Origin: a virus
IMG/VR virus record: IMGVR_UViG_3300023082_000002
Coordinates: 1-64,000 of that record
Direction: 5' to 3' (one strand)
DNA length: 64,000 bases
The position numbers were made by a program, and so were the translations under genes. Positions 9,601 to 19,035 of this stretch are shown here, piece by piece. How positions within the stretch are numbered: position 1 is the first letter of the stretch; the number at the start of each line of letters is the position of its first letter. The notes under the pieces are model-generated. The model made no database searches and was not told where the DNA came from. It saw nothing but the letters and a program-made list of their open reading frames with translations.

Positions 9601-12600
9601 CTGATATCACCGGATTTTATGACGAGCAGCTTAAAGCACTAGAGGGTCAGCGTGCTGGTCTTGATCAGCAGAAGGCTGGCCTCGAAGCACAGAAGAAGCC
9701 ACTCGAAGATTCACTCGCCGTTCTCGATAAGATGAGTGCGCAGATGGAGAACCTTCAGCGCCAGGGTGAGATTCTTGATCTCGAGAAGGCGATGAAGTTC
9801 GACGAGGTCGATCATCAGATTGATCGTATGCAGCAGAAGTACGATCTCATTGGCGAGACCATTTCCGACATTGAGGCTGGAATTAGCGCGGCTGTTACTG
9901 CTCAGGAGAACCTTAATCGGGCAGCCGAGGAGCGCAAGCAGGCCAAGGAGGCCGCGAAGAATCTTGCGAAGGAAAAGGGCAAGGGCGCGACTACACCCGA
10001 GACGGCGGGTGCCAACTTCCCCGACGTCACTGGCAAGGGCTTGAAGGGGCGCACGGACTTCTCTTCTGAGGTTGATGCGATTAACGCGCTTACTGACGAG
10101 ACGCTTGCATCCACGTCAGACTTGTTCGCACAGGTCAACCCATTTAAGTCGATGGGCAAGTGGTTTAAGAAGACTTGGGACAATGACGTACTTCCCACTC
10201 TTTCAGGTGCTGGTGACTGGGTTGGTAACTTCTTCAGCACAATCTTTGATGGGGTTAAGCTCCCTGATAGTGTCACCAATACTGGCAACTTTCTCGGGAA
10301 TGCTTTTGACCCCAAGGAGATCAAGGCTAAGGTGGATGCTGTTGTTGCAATTGTCACCGGCATCTTCGACTTGTTCTGGCCTGACCTGAAGCGAATCTTT
10401 ACAGCAGGCTGGAATGGCCTCGTTTCCATTTGGGATCAGATCGGTCCCGAGCTTGTAGAGTTCGCGACACTACTGGCACCCCTTAAGGATGCACTGATTG
10501 GGACGGCCAAGGTCGTCGGTGGGGTTCTCGTCATCGCGTTTGGCATCCTCCTGGCTGCCCTCAAGGTTGTCGGTAGCGTTATCGGTCACACGATCGGGCC
10601 AGTCTTTGAAGCCATGGGAGGAGTTATTGCCGGCTTCCTGAAGATTCTTCGTGGTGCTATTCGGATTGTTGCTGGCGCAGTAAAGGTTATCATGGGTTTA
10701 TTGACCCTTGATCCGAAGATGGTTCTTACCGGACTCGGTGACATCGGCAAGGGTATTTGGGAAGTATTTTCGGGGCTTCTCAACACCCTTGGCGCTGTCT
10801 TCAAGGGTGCCTGGCAGATTCTTGTCGGGATTGCACAGGGTATCGTCGGCGGCATCTTCGGATTCTTTAAGTGGCTTTACGATCTATTGCCGACACAGGT
10901 TCACGACACTGTCAATGCGGTTATCGGTGCGTTCCAGTTCCTTGCAGGGGTTCCGCAATGGATTTGGGAGAACGTACTCGATCCTGTGTTTAAATTCTTT
11001 GCAAACTTCTTCAAGGATTACATTCTTCCGGTTGTTGATGTTTGGTGGAATCTTCTTCTGGTGCCGTTCGCGGTTATCGCTCAGATGGGTATCTGGTTCT
11101 GGGACCACGTTCTCAAGCCTGTCATCGGTCGATTCAAGGACGCTTGGGACTGGGTTGTTGGACACCTCAAGGGCTGGTGGGGTGGCATCCAGAATGCGCT
11201 CTCCGCAGTCAAGGGAGCTGGCCAATGGTTCTGGAACAATGTTTTGTCACCGATCGTCTCCTGGGTTGGGCGCACATGGAGCGAGCACATCCAGCCAAAG
11301 CTTGCGAGCTGGTGGGGTGGAATCACTGGAGCGTTTGACAGCCTCAAGGGACTTGGTCAGTGGGTTTGGAACAACGTCCTCAAGCCGATCAAGGACAAGT
11401 TCGAGCAGCTGTTTAACGACATTAAGACTTGGATCGGCAATAACACGAGTAAGATCGTTAACCCGATGATCGGTATGGTTAACGGGATCATCGGCGCAAT
11501 TAACAAGATGATCGACGGCCTTATGATGCTGAACAAGCTGCCTGGTATCAACTTTAAGGTCGACCACATTCCGCCGATTAAGGCACTCGAAGAGGGTGGT
11601 GCGATCCCGAACCGTCGCGTAGGTAATGGCTGGGTGACGAACGGAGCTCGTGCAATCGTTGGCGAGGGTAAGCCGAATCACCCCGAGTTTGTCATTCCGA
11701 CCGATCCGACTTATCGTAACCGGGCAACCATGCTGTTCAACACCCTCGGCCAGAAGCTCGGACTTCTTGAGGGCAAGAAGCAGACCCCGCTCGATAACGT
11801 GCATGGCGCGATGAACGACAAGGGTGTCCCGATGTTCTTCGGAGGCGGCATTCTTGACGGAATCAAAAAGACTGCTGGTGGAATTAAGAACGTCGCAAAG
11901 GGTGTGACTGGCACAGTCATTAATGTTGGTGGGGAAGCGTTTGACTGGGCTAAGGGTGCGGCTGGAAATGTTGCATCGCGCATTTACACGCCTGTTGGAA
12001 AGATTGTTGATCGAATCATCGGCAAGCTGTGGAACGAGATTCAGCCTGGCGCTCGCACTGCCCACACACAGGTCAAGGACGTAGTCTTTGGCACTGACGA
12101 GTACATGGAGCAGCTTCGAAAGGAAATTGCCGATAAGTGGGTCAAGCCACTTATGAGTGGATACTCGATCGGCGGCGGCATCGGATCGTATGCTGGTCAC
12201 AACGGCAGAGACTTCCCTGTAGCGAAGGGTACGTCTGTTCACGCAATCAGTGGTGGTACTGTTACAGCGTCACGAGACATTGCAGCAAATGGTGGAAAGT
12301 ATAACGGCGGCGGCTATGGCTCGTACGGTCGTATGATCGAGATTGCCCACAAGAACGGCATCAAGTCGCTGTACGCACACAACAGTCAGCGTCTGGTTAG
12401 TGCTGGCGATACCGTTATGCCGAATGATGTCATTGCGAAGTCTGGCTCGACTGGTAACTCGTCTGGTCCTCACCTTCACCTGTCGATGTGGCAGAATGGC
12501 TCACTCACAGAGCCGCTGGACTTCCTGCGAACACATGGAGTTAAGCTGGCGAAGGGTGCGATAGTTCGGTCGCGTAGCGGCGGAGTGGATGCTACAATCG

Positions 12601-12779
12601 GCGAAGGCAATCGTGACGAGGCAGTCTTGCCTCTCCCGAGGGGCTGGCGTGGAGATGATCCGTTCAGGGGTGGAGACACTAACATTACGGTGACAGGTGA
12701 TCTCGTCTTCCCGAACGTCGAGAATGGCGATGACGCAGAAGACTTCATTAACAACCTCGTTTCAGTAGTGAAGGAATAA
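6645..12779 (+). CDS. Tape measure protein with C-terminal M23 peptidase domain
   Basis: 2,044 residues from ATG 6645 (GTG at 6639 is in phase, but AAGAGG at 6634-6639 is better placed for the ATG). The tape measure sets tail length and enters the host at injection. Visible parts: an N-terminal minor-tail/TP901-like helical region (about 1-420), several hydrophobic segments (470-760), coiled coil with Lys/Glu/Gln (860-1100) and a second hydrophobic block (1290-1430). W-x-x-N repeats lie at 1440-1600. Near the end is a LytM/M23 zinc endopeptidase domain, with His and Asp in HNGRD (residue about 1852) and HLH near 1943-1945. The peptidase likely cuts cell-wall cross-bridges during DNA entry. 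Confidence 0.92.
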   Translation: MGPGIMNIQVRVLAANARRTLRSVRAEMAAVQAQSQATSAVSPVGKRSFADMTKAGNQMQWVGRQLQYNFTLPLVLAGAAATKFALDQQAAMVHVAKVYGDSDAAVKSFQATLDAGGEQAKNLRSEYSQVMGKDLTGNIEAAKKEMAAYNQEIEKQELAALERNFDALSVKFAIQKKEVMEVAGAWAAAGVSGKELAKSVENTLIATNIGDMPAAKATEALISIQAQYNMSASKLKRTLADLNAIENATAVDMGGLIQSMAKSGSAAAASGTSAKYLAAMTASITPAAGSASQAGNALKTILSRISKPTEEGAAAMERLGVNVDSVAWKSLGGAEKLEVLQKGFNNLSESEQLANASATVGIYQYNRYIQLLKDMGREHGNYNKSLDATISRDKVFNTMNKELGTILESNPKRLQRMGIALQNSLADIITPLIPQLIYLAGEVANLAKAFNNLPAGVQKVALGIAVLLVVMPLLLRYLGSLKTLFVVTKIGVGGLARAIGILSTATAVNTVIDGESVVVTEMKRKGLIGLFLTMLRAPFKWFAAAAWASATLTSKAFTFIAWSGVTSIRMLIARTAAPFAAWVAFLTQTVLMGGFAAAFKWVWASIVGLFARGSATTLAITRGTNAALVAGNVTTQRALAAGTATGAAAQISIWSRFGGIISGIMAATRLRLAAIWLSFIGFLANPAAIMAALKAVSLVIGQFAVRLIPILFGPWGIAIGAIIGLLYIFRSQIAQVWNNIVSYFQSSGDLGRVFNWMVGGALSAFNALPQGVQNAMLAVVKVVRDAALAVYEWFSYINPFAHHSPSLVENVTAGMGEVVKQFSTLGQIKQYTDAAYKELNRFGKATSNITGKSARMDVADDRKTLQKGGASKAALKSYDDLQGKLRSMRSEYAGLGAEIDRLKNKDIEARREMDHAIFENEFAQKKLRLEMLRMEQGGISIDKVKDQLSGLDDEIKKVDDRFGQLTEAIDGMKEITTGLRAAGAGSDITGFYDEQLKALEGQRAGLDQQKAGLEAQKKPLEDSLAVLDKMSAQMENLQRQGEILDLEKAMKFDEVDHQIDRMQQKYDLIGETISDIEAGISAAVTAQENLNRAAEERKQAKEAAKNLAKEKGKGATTPETAGANFPDVTGKGLKGRTDFSSEVDAINALTDETLASTSDLFAQVNPFKSMGKWFKKTWDNDVLPTLSGAGDWVGNFFSTIFDGVKLPDSVTNTGNFLGNAFDPKEIKAKVDAVVAIVTGIFDLFWPDLKRIFTAGWNGLVSIWDQIGPELVEFATLLAPLKDALIGTAKVVGGVLVIAFGILLAALKVVGSVIGHTIGPVFEAMGGVIAGFLKILRGAIRIVAGAVKVIMGLLTLDPKMVLTGLGDIGKGIWEVFSGLLNTLGAVFKGAWQILVGIAQGIVGGIFGFFKWLYDLLPTQVHDTVNAVIGAFQFLAGVPQWIWENVLDPVFKFFANFFKDYILPVVDVWWNLLLVPFAVIAQMGIWFWDHVLKPVIGRFKDAWDWVVGHLKGWWGGIQNALSAVKGAGQWFWNNVLSPIVSWVGRTWSEHIQPKLASWWGGITGAFDSLKGLGQWVWNNVLKPIKDKFEQLFNDIKTWIGNNTSKIVNPMIGMVNGIIGAINKMIDGLMMLNKLPGINFKVDHIPPIKALEEGGAIPNRRVGNGWVTNGARAIVGEGKPNHPEFVIPTDPTYRNRATMLFNTLGQKLGLLEGKKQTPLDNVHGAMNDKGVPMFFGGGILDGIKKTAGGIKNVAKGVTGTVINVGGEAFDWAKGAAGNVASRIYTPVGKIVDRIIGKLWNEIQPGARTAHTQVKDVVFGTDEYMEQLRKEIADKWVKPLMSGYSIGGGIGSYAGHNGRDFPVAKGTSVHAISGGTVTASRDIAANGGKYNGGGYGSYGRMIEIAHKNGIKSLYAHNSQRLVSAGDTVMPNDVIAKSGSTGNSSGPHLHLSMWQNGSLTEPLDFLRTHGVKLAKGAIVRSRSGGVDATIGEGNRDEAVLPLPRGWRGDDPFRGGDTNITVTGDLVFPNVENGDDAEDFINNLVSVVKE

Positions 12780-12780
12780 C

Positions 12781-15700
12781 ATGAGCAGCCTTACGACCTC
12801 GCAGGCCAGTTTCACTTCACGGGGTGGCGGAACCAAGTACAACGGTGGCGTACTTGCTTCTGGAAAAGTTGTCAGAGTTGTTCCGACCAGTGCAACAACT
12901 TTTGTGGTTCTCGAGAACCCAGCTGACGGAAGCATGAGTGTCACTACGGTTGCCACGATCACGATCACGACCCTCAAGTTCACTCCTCGCTGGCAGGCTG
13001 TTGTTGGGCACGATGGAACCTACGTCGTTCTGGCTTACATTTGCTCTGATAATACTGTTCGCAGTAGGATCATTCGTTACACTGCTGGTACTGGAGTTTC
13101 GTACGTCAGTACGGATGCAGAGCAAACTGCGGCACCTGCAGTTTCAGGCGCTGAGCCCGATATCATGGACATCGACGTCAGCGTCGGTGGTGCGGTTGCT
13201 CTGACTTATCTTTTTTCTCAGTCCGTCAGTCCTTTCATCGGCTACGTGACTCGTATTCGTACGACTGCCGGAACCTGGGTTGCTGGAGAAACATTCTCAC
13301 TTGAGACCGCAGCGTACCCGTGGCGTGCTTGGAACACCGGTATTAATGTCTCGTGGTCTCAGGGCGGCGGCGCGGCGGCGCGGCGCTTTGACGTCATGGC
13401 AAGTTACGGAGGCAACTCTTCAGACAAGGGAACAGTCTGGAGGCACTGTTCGATTAACGAAACGACTGGCGCTTCGTTTAGCGCACAGAGTAAAGGACTG
13501 CTTCCGTACGGTAGTCTAAACTACTACTCGAACAGTTATGCATTCAGTAACAGGCCTCGTGTCGTCCGAGGTTACGCACTGCCTGATGGTCTCAACACAG
13601 TCATTGCCCTTGCAGCTATTGTAACTGTCATTCACCCAAACGACATCATAGGTGACAAGTCCACAGAGTTTGTTCCTCGTAAGTGGGTGGGAGTCTTGAA
13701 GACAACTACCCTCGGTGCAAACGCTGCTGCAGACGTCGTTGATGTGACAATGAAGTTTGTCGACACGGGAAGCTATTCCAACCGGAAGTATAATTACTCT
13801 GGAACAACGGCTATCGGGTTTAACACTCACCCTGACGGAAGCTTTATTGTCAACTTCATCGAGCCGCTATACAGGCCGGCTGCATACTCTACTGGAGATG
13901 TAGCTGGATACGATGGTGTACTGAATGTCGCTAAGATCATTGATCCTGCCGGGAGTTTTACTCTCAATGGAGCTGATGTAGCGTCAGGAAGAATGAATGG
14001 AACCATCGAGCCGCAGGTGCGTCCGGGTCGCGCTAGTGGTGATCAGCTAGGTGACTTCTGGACGACCACACAGTCGCCTGCTTCGGGTTACCCGTCAAGG
14101 CGCCAGGACTGGATGTCGGTAGAGCTTGCCAGTGGTAACAACAAGGTAGTTTTTGGTAACGCTCTTATTACAGTCACCTCGAGTGATCTACAGCCCCTTG
14201 CTTCTTCTGTAGTGACCACGTCGCTGCCGAAGGTCAACGTGTTTGCAAAGAACAGTACTCTTCAGTACAGCCCTCCCGTCGTGCGTCCGATTTATCGGAT
14301 TGCAGACAACGTAGACCTTACGCTAAATGCGATTGAATTTACTGACACGTTCTGGGAGCTGAGGTCGCTTAGTTTTCAGAGCTGGGAGCGCACTTGGAAG
14401 TCGGCCTGGGTGCCTGCTGGAGTCAGGTATATTGGCGTAAAGTTCGAGGACCCGTACGGCAACCAGTACACCCACCCCTCTGTCAATACTTTCACGGTCT
14501 CGCACCCGTCTGGTGTCTATGTTGTCGTGCCTGGATATTCTACTACTGATCCCGGTCCTGTTTTTTACTCAGACCCCAATGCTTTGGGTTACTCTGTACA
14601 CGACATAAGCTGGGCAATCAGTGATGCGTTCAGTGAGGACTATCAGACAGCGTATCGACTTTTGGTGACTGATCCACTTGGAAGCACTGTCTACGATACT
14701 GGCAAGGTTATTTCACAGGCAGTCAACTCGGGTACCGGCAAGATTCGTATTCCGTTCGCGAACCGCAACCAGAACCTGACTGTTACCGTTTACACTTGGG
14801 ACGTCTACGACACCAGTGCAACGCCAGGCAGTAATGCTCGTGGCTCGATTATTGCCTATGCTGGTCCGAATGTTACTGCCGTAACAGCAAGCCCACTGAA
14901 TGCTTCAGATTTGACTGCGGCAAACCCGACGATCACAGTTACTCATACACCAGGTTTCCGTCCGTCGACAGCTCTAGATGTAATCATCAGCAAGGCCGGA
15001 GTTACGCTAAAGACAATTCATGTCGACAACCCAACAAACACACAGGCCGTTACTTTCCCGTCGTTCCTCGATAACAATACGAATTACACTGTTACGGCTG
15101 TGGTCACTGACCAGGGTGGACTGTCTCATAGTCTTGCGACCAACATTCACACCCTATGGACGCCTCCGGGTGCTCCGATTGGCGTAACGGTTTCAGCTGC
15201 TAACTACAACACTCCCAATCAGAATTCAATTGACATCTCATGGAGTACTAACCTTTTGAGTGGGGGTGACCAGGAGGATGCTATTACGCCTGGTCCCTAC
15301 GGTGCTGGAACATTAACTTGGGATACGGTGGAGTCACATTCGCCTACACATTCCGCAAAGGTTGTTACGCATGGTGCTGTTGAGGGTGCAGTCTTCTATA
15401 CCCCAACCCTCCTGAGTGCAAATCAAAAGGTCGTTAGCTCTGTATGGATCAAGGGTCCTGCTGGAACAACTGTAGGTATTGCCGGTCGAGTCGGTAGCGT
15501 TTCTGGTGCTTATCTCGGTGAAGGTGCCGGTGCTAGAAACTTTGTTCTTACAGGAGCTTGGCAACGGATTTATACTGACCCTTGGACATATGCAACCAGT
15601 GAGTTTCAGCCTTGGTTCCAGGTGACAACTTCAGCTGCTGTAACATTTTGGCTTGACGATGCTCAGAGTGAGACTGGTACCGTCCTGACACCCTGGGCGC

Positions 15701-16350
15701 CTGGCAAGGATGCGAACTGGATCGAGTGGACAATCTATCGACAGATTAATCAGATCAATCCAGAAACTGGCGCGGTTCTCGCTTACGGCGATTTGACCTA
15801 CATCGGGTCATCGCAGAGTAACGCTCCTATCGTCAGCTATAGCGACAGGACAGCACCTTCGGGTGTGCAGGTCGGATATGTCATCCGGCAAAAAGTGAAT
15901 CGTTCAGGGTCGTTGATCGAGTCAGTTAACAACACGCCTGTAGTCGTAAACACCGTCTCGGAAGGCTATTGGCTGGTGGACCCAGACCCAATCGACCCGC
16001 TGTTTGGATCATTCCAGCTTTACAATGTCACTTCAGATAACTACTCACAGAAGTACGAGTCGGAGACGATGCATCTCATCGGACGTGGCAACCATGAAGA
16101 CCAGGGCGACTACCTCGGCGTCGAGGGTTCTCTGGTGGCAAAGTTCCGCAACAGTGGCGGAACAACTGCACGACAGAAGAAGCTTCGTATCGAGGCTATT
16201 CGCAGCGAGGCGCGTCCACTGATCATGCGTACTCCGTTTGGAGATATGTTCTACGTGTCAATTCGAGATATCGAAGTGGATCGAATTGCAGGCCAAGGTC
16301 TCAATGAGTTCTGTGATGTAACCATTCCGTACAGCGAGGTGTATCGCTGA
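12781..16350 (+). CDS. Large minor tail protein with Fn3-like and carbohydrate-binding-like modules
   Basis: 1,189 residues starting one base after the tape measure stop. The first half is repetitive beta structure with Gly/Thr/Val, possibly a beta-propeller. An Ig/Fn3-like linker begins near residue 793 (TPPGAPIGVTVSA). Residues about 837-960 resemble a CBM4/9-type carbohydrate-binding fold, ending with FWLDDAQ. The final 80 residues (RTPFGDMFYVSIRDIEV) resemble ends of distal-tail proteins in actinophages. Likely a tail-tip component contacting cell-wall glycans. An odd GGC/GCG microsatellite at about 13364-13385 encodes Gly-Gly-Gly-Ala-Ala-Ala-Arg-Arg. Confidence 0.75.
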   Translation: MSSLTTSQASFTSRGGGTKYNGGVLASGKVVRVVPTSATTFVVLENPADGSMSVTTVATITITTLKFTPRWQAVVGHDGTYVVLAYICSDNTVRSRIIRYTAGTGVSYVSTDAEQTAAPAVSGAEPDIMDIDVSVGGAVALTYLFSQSVSPFIGYVTRIRTTAGTWVAGETFSLETAAYPWRAWNTGINVSWSQGGGAAARRFDVMASYGGNSSDKGTVWRHCSINETTGASFSAQSKGLLPYGSLNYYSNSYAFSNRPRVVRGYALPDGLNTVIALAAIVTVIHPNDIIGDKSTEFVPRKWVGVLKTTTLGANAAADVVDVTMKFVDTGSYSNRKYNYSGTTAIGFNTHPDGSFIVNFIEPLYRPAAYSTGDVAGYDGVLNVAKIIDPAGSFTLNGADVASGRMNGTIEPQVRPGRASGDQLGDFWTTTQSPASGYPSRRQDWMSVELASGNNKVVFGNALITVTSSDLQPLASSVVTTSLPKVNVFAKNSTLQYSPPVVRPIYRIADNVDLTLNAIEFTDTFWELRSLSFQSWERTWKSAWVPAGVRYIGVKFEDPYGNQYTHPSVNTFTVSHPSGVYVVVPGYSTTDPGPVFYSDPNALGYSVHDISWAISDAFSEDYQTAYRLLVTDPLGSTVYDTGKVISQAVNSGTGKIRIPFANRNQNLTVTVYTWDVYDTSATPGSNARGSIIAYAGPNVTAVTASPLNASDLTAANPTITVTHTPGFRPSTALDVIISKAGVTLKTIHVDNPTNTQAVTFPSFLDNNTNYTVTAVVTDQGGLSHSLATNIHTLWTPPGAPIGVTVSAANYNTPNQNSIDISWSTNLLSGGDQEDAITPGPYGAGTLTWDTVESHSPTHSAKVVTHGAVEGAVFYTPTLLSANQKVVSSVWIKGPAGTTVGIAGRVGSVSGAYLGEGAGARNFVLTGAWQRIYTDPWTYATSEFQPWFQVTTSAAVTFWLDDAQSETGTVLTPWAPGKDANWIEWTIYRQINQINPETGAVLAYGDLTYIGSSQSNAPIVSYSDRTAPSGVQVGYVIRQKVNRSGSLIESVNNTPVVVNTVSEGYWLVDPDPIDPLFGSFQLYNVTSDNYSQKYESETMHLIGRGNHEDQGDYLGVEGSLVAKFRNSGGTTARQKKLRIEAIRSEARPLIMRTPFGDMFYVSIRDIEVDRIAGQGLNEFCDVTIPYSEVYR

Positions 16351-18086
16351 TGGTTATGCCAAGTCAGGATGTCGTCAATGCGATCGAGGCGGGCATTACT
16401 CGTGTCACTCGTCGCGTAGAGCTGTATGAAGCGGATGGAGTGACTCCATTCTACCCTAATGGATCAGTTGAAGACCAATTTCGACTGATTGGTGGAAACG
16501 TAAGCGTTGACTCTACACGCGATGAGCGGCGGGCGATTGATATAACGCTCGACAACAAAGACGGCAAGCTTAAGCCGAACGCAAACGGCGGTTTGTGGTA
16601 TGACAAGATCATTAAGCCTTATCGCGGGGTTCGGTTCCCAATGAGTCAAACCAAGCCGAAGATTCTCATCATTGAATCGCCGACTCAGCTTACTGCTACC
16701 ATTCTGCGCTCTGCTTTTGCAGCAATGGGATTCACTGACGTTACAATCGACCTTACCGTGACGACGCTTTCACAGCTCTCGGGATATACCATCATTGTAT
16801 CTGATGTCGCTGGAAATACGCCGACAGCAAAGGCCACCCTTCTTCAAGCCGCATTTAATGCCGGATACAAGATTTTCACGAAGGGTCCATATAACGGAGT
16901 GAACGAGCTTCCGTGGGTTATCGCTGAGACTGCGACGACAAACGCGGCAGGGTTCTTCATTACTCCGTACAACAAGGACACCCCGATTACGGGTGGCTGG
17001 TCGTCGGAACAAGAGGGGTCAATCTCCTCGATGGCTCATACGACGATCAGTCCAAAGGCTATCACCGTCGCATACAGCGTAAACAACTCAATTACGCATC
17101 CCACTGCGACCATTTACGAGGTGGGCGCGGGTCGATGGTTTGACTACAAGCCAATCACTTATGGCACCCAGGCGAAAGCGCTAATGGCTCGCGCACTTTA
17201 CTGGCTCTGGAATTACCAGCCGTATGTCGAGTGGGAAACGCCGCTCGGCGTGTTCATGATCGACAACTTCAAGACTTCAAACTTTCCTCACACTGTCCCT
17301 TTGTCCGGAAGAGACTTTACGAAAAAGGCTTTGCTTGCAAAGATTCGCAAGGCAATGGATTTCGATTCCGGCACTAAGATCGTAGACTTCATCACGGCAC
17401 TAGGTGCCAATGCAGGCATAACAAAGTTTCGCTTTGATCCGACCATGACGACAACGATCGGTAGTTCCTTCTCGGCGACAAGAGGTGATCCTCGTTGGTC
17501 ACTTATGAGCAAGGCAGCGAACATTGCAGACAACAATCTGTATTTTGATCTTGACGGGACACTTACTATGTCTCCGTACCCTGACCCAACACTGGGCTCT
17601 CCGCTTGCATCCTTTCGTACTGGAGCAGAAGGTGGCAACCTTGCTTCTTATGAAAAGTCTGCAAACGATTCGTTCATCTACAATATGATCGTAGTAACAG
17701 GCACGCCCTCGTCTGATACTTCTGATGTCGTGTCGCTAGGCTTTTACGGCGAGGCTTCGAATACGCGAGAGTCTTCGCCCACTCGCATCTCTCGTATCGG
17801 TGAGCGTACGATGTTTTATGAAAGTCCCTTCTTTACAAGTGACGCGCAGTGCGTGAATTACGCAAACAGTCTGCTTAAGATTCATGCCAACGAGCAGTAT
17901 GACTTGAACTTGAGTGGTATCGTTTACCCCTGGATCGAAGCCGGGATTGTTGTAGATTTCAAAGACCCCGAGGATAGTGAAGGTCTTGATCCTGTGCGAT
18001 TCGTCGGACAGTCTTTCGGTGTGCCTCTTGACCTTACTCCAATGACCGCCTCGGCGAAGCGCCTCGTCATTATTGCAGGGAGTTGA
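16350..18086 (+). CDS. Tail hub/minor tail protein with an inserted Rossmann-like domain
   Basis: 578 residues; ATG overlaps the upstream stop (TGATG), and an in-phase ATG at 16356 is also possible. The N-terminus (RRVELYEADGVTPF, then DITLDNKDG) and the C-terminal half (ANSLLKIHANEQYDLNLSG) match actinophage tail-hub proteins that load the fibre complex at the tail tip. Between residues about 102 and 290 is an unrelated alpha/beta segment with hydrophobic strands (PKILIIES, YTIIVSDVAG) and an AKALMARALYWLWNYQP helix, as in ThuA/GATase1-like folds. The insertion has no visible catalytic Cys triad. Confidence 0.7.
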   Translation: MVMPSQDVVNAIEAGITRVTRRVELYEADGVTPFYPNGSVEDQFRLIGGNVSVDSTRDERRAIDITLDNKDGKLKPNANGGLWYDKIIKPYRGVRFPMSQTKPKILIIESPTQLTATILRSAFAAMGFTDVTIDLTVTTLSQLSGYTIIVSDVAGNTPTAKATLLQAAFNAGYKIFTKGPYNGVNELPWVIAETATTNAAGFFITPYNKDTPITGGWSSEQEGSISSMAHTTISPKAITVAYSVNNSITHPTATIYEVGAGRWFDYKPITYGTQAKALMARALYWLWNYQPYVEWETPLGVFMIDNFKTSNFPHTVPLSGRDFTKKALLAKIRKAMDFDSGTKIVDFITALGANAGITKFRFDPTMTTTIGSSFSATRGDPRWSLMSKAANIADNNLYFDLDGTLTMSPYPDPTLGSPLASFRTGAEGGNLASYEKSANDSFIYNMIVVTGTPSSDTSDVVSLGFYGEASNTRESSPTRISRIGERTMFYESPFFTSDAQCVNYANSLLKIHANEQYDLNLSGIVYPWIEAGIVVDFKDPEDSEGLDPVRFVGQSFGVPLDLTPMTASAKRLVIIAGS

Positions 18087-18087
18087 C

Positions 18088-18915
18088 ATGTCTAAACTGT
18101 TTAAAGATATGGCAACGGCGCTTGCGTTCCGGGATGTCATGGAACGCGTTGCTACTGGTGTAGTGAATCGTCTTCGGCCAGCTTCGTTCGTCGGCGAAGT
18201 CACAACAGTCAATATACTGACTCGTACTGCTACGGTTCGCAGGGCGGGACAAGAAGAAGACGAGCCGGACACTAGGGTTAACTATCTGCCACACCTTGCC
18301 CCGAACCAAATCCTTGTCCAGGACGTCCAGAGGGGTAACATTGTAGAGGTCTCCGGTACCTCGGGTGATCTTTATATTACCAAGATATACTCTGGTCTTT
18401 ACACCGACGAGATTGCAACACCAGCAGGTATGCGTGCGGACTTCGATCTTCCAGCCCCACCGATCGGCTGGGCACTAGAGAACGGACAGGCACTAAGTCG
18501 CACCGTTGCGTTCCGATTGTTTGCAGCTATCGGAACTACTCATGGAGTCGGCAACGGCACAACAACCTTCAATGTCGATAACACCATGGGTCGAAGCTCG
18601 GTCGGCTGGGACCCGCTTCAGACAGAGTTTGACAATCTGACCGACAAGGGTGGCACGAAAACTAAGTCGCTGTCTTCGGACGAGGGTCCGGTTCACGCTC
18701 ACGACTTCGAAGGTCAGACGTTTTCCTGGGGAGCCAATAACGGAAACGTCTATGCAAACGTAGACGCAGTGGGAGGCGCTTCCCCCAGCGGCACGAACAG
18801 GCTGTTTACTTTTCAGAACGTGGGCGGATGGACTACTACTTATAACGCTGGTAGTGGCAATGCGTTCAGTCTACTTTCGCCTTACTATGTCTCACTGAAA
18901 TGCATTAAGTTGTGA
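18088..18915 (+). CDS. Minor tail protein with phage tail collar domain
   Basis: 275 residues from ATG 18088, preferred to TTG 18073 because AGGGAG lies 6-7 bases before it. After a 115-residue N-terminal part that probably forms a small beta barrel, the sequence has the collar domain signature: PPIGWALENGQALSR, a LFAAIGTTHGVGNG turn, then FNVDNTMGRSSVG. The Gly/Asn/Ser-rich end carries His (GPVHAHDFEG), possibly metal binding. Collar domains cap tail-fibre trimers used in host recognition. Last gene of the tail block, followed by a 120-base gap. Confidence 0.8.
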   Translation: MSKLFKDMATALAFRDVMERVATGVVNRLRPASFVGEVTTVNILTRTATVRRAGQEEDEPDTRVNYLPHLAPNQILVQDVQRGNIVEVSGTSGDLYITKIYSGLYTDEIATPAGMRADFDLPAPPIGWALENGQALSRTVAFRLFAAIGTTHGVGNGTTTFNVDNTMGRSSVGWDPLQTEFDNLTDKGGTKTKSLSSDEGPVHAHDFEGQTFSWGANNGNVYANVDAVGGASPSGTNRLFTFQNVGGWTTTYNAGSGNAFSLLSPYYVSLKCIKL

Positions 18916-18933
18916 CTACTCAAATAGGGACGT

Positions 18934-18988
18934 TTGACCCTAGACAGGATGGGGTATCCTTGACTACGAACGTCCTACGAATTACTCT
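18934..18988 (+). promoter_or_regulatory. Possible promoter in the gap before the lysis genes
   Basis: The 120-base gap holds two TTGAC elements (18934-18939 and 18960-18965). TATCCT is 15 bases after the first and a weak TACTCT lies 17 after the second. GGACGTT (18928-18934) and AACGTCC (18968-18974) are complementary. A separate lysis-cassette promoter is plausible but both -10 elements are imperfect. Confidence 0.3.
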
Positions 18989-19035
18989 GTGTCAAGATGC
19001 GACGAGGCATCCTGTCAATTTGGTAGGAGTAAAAG

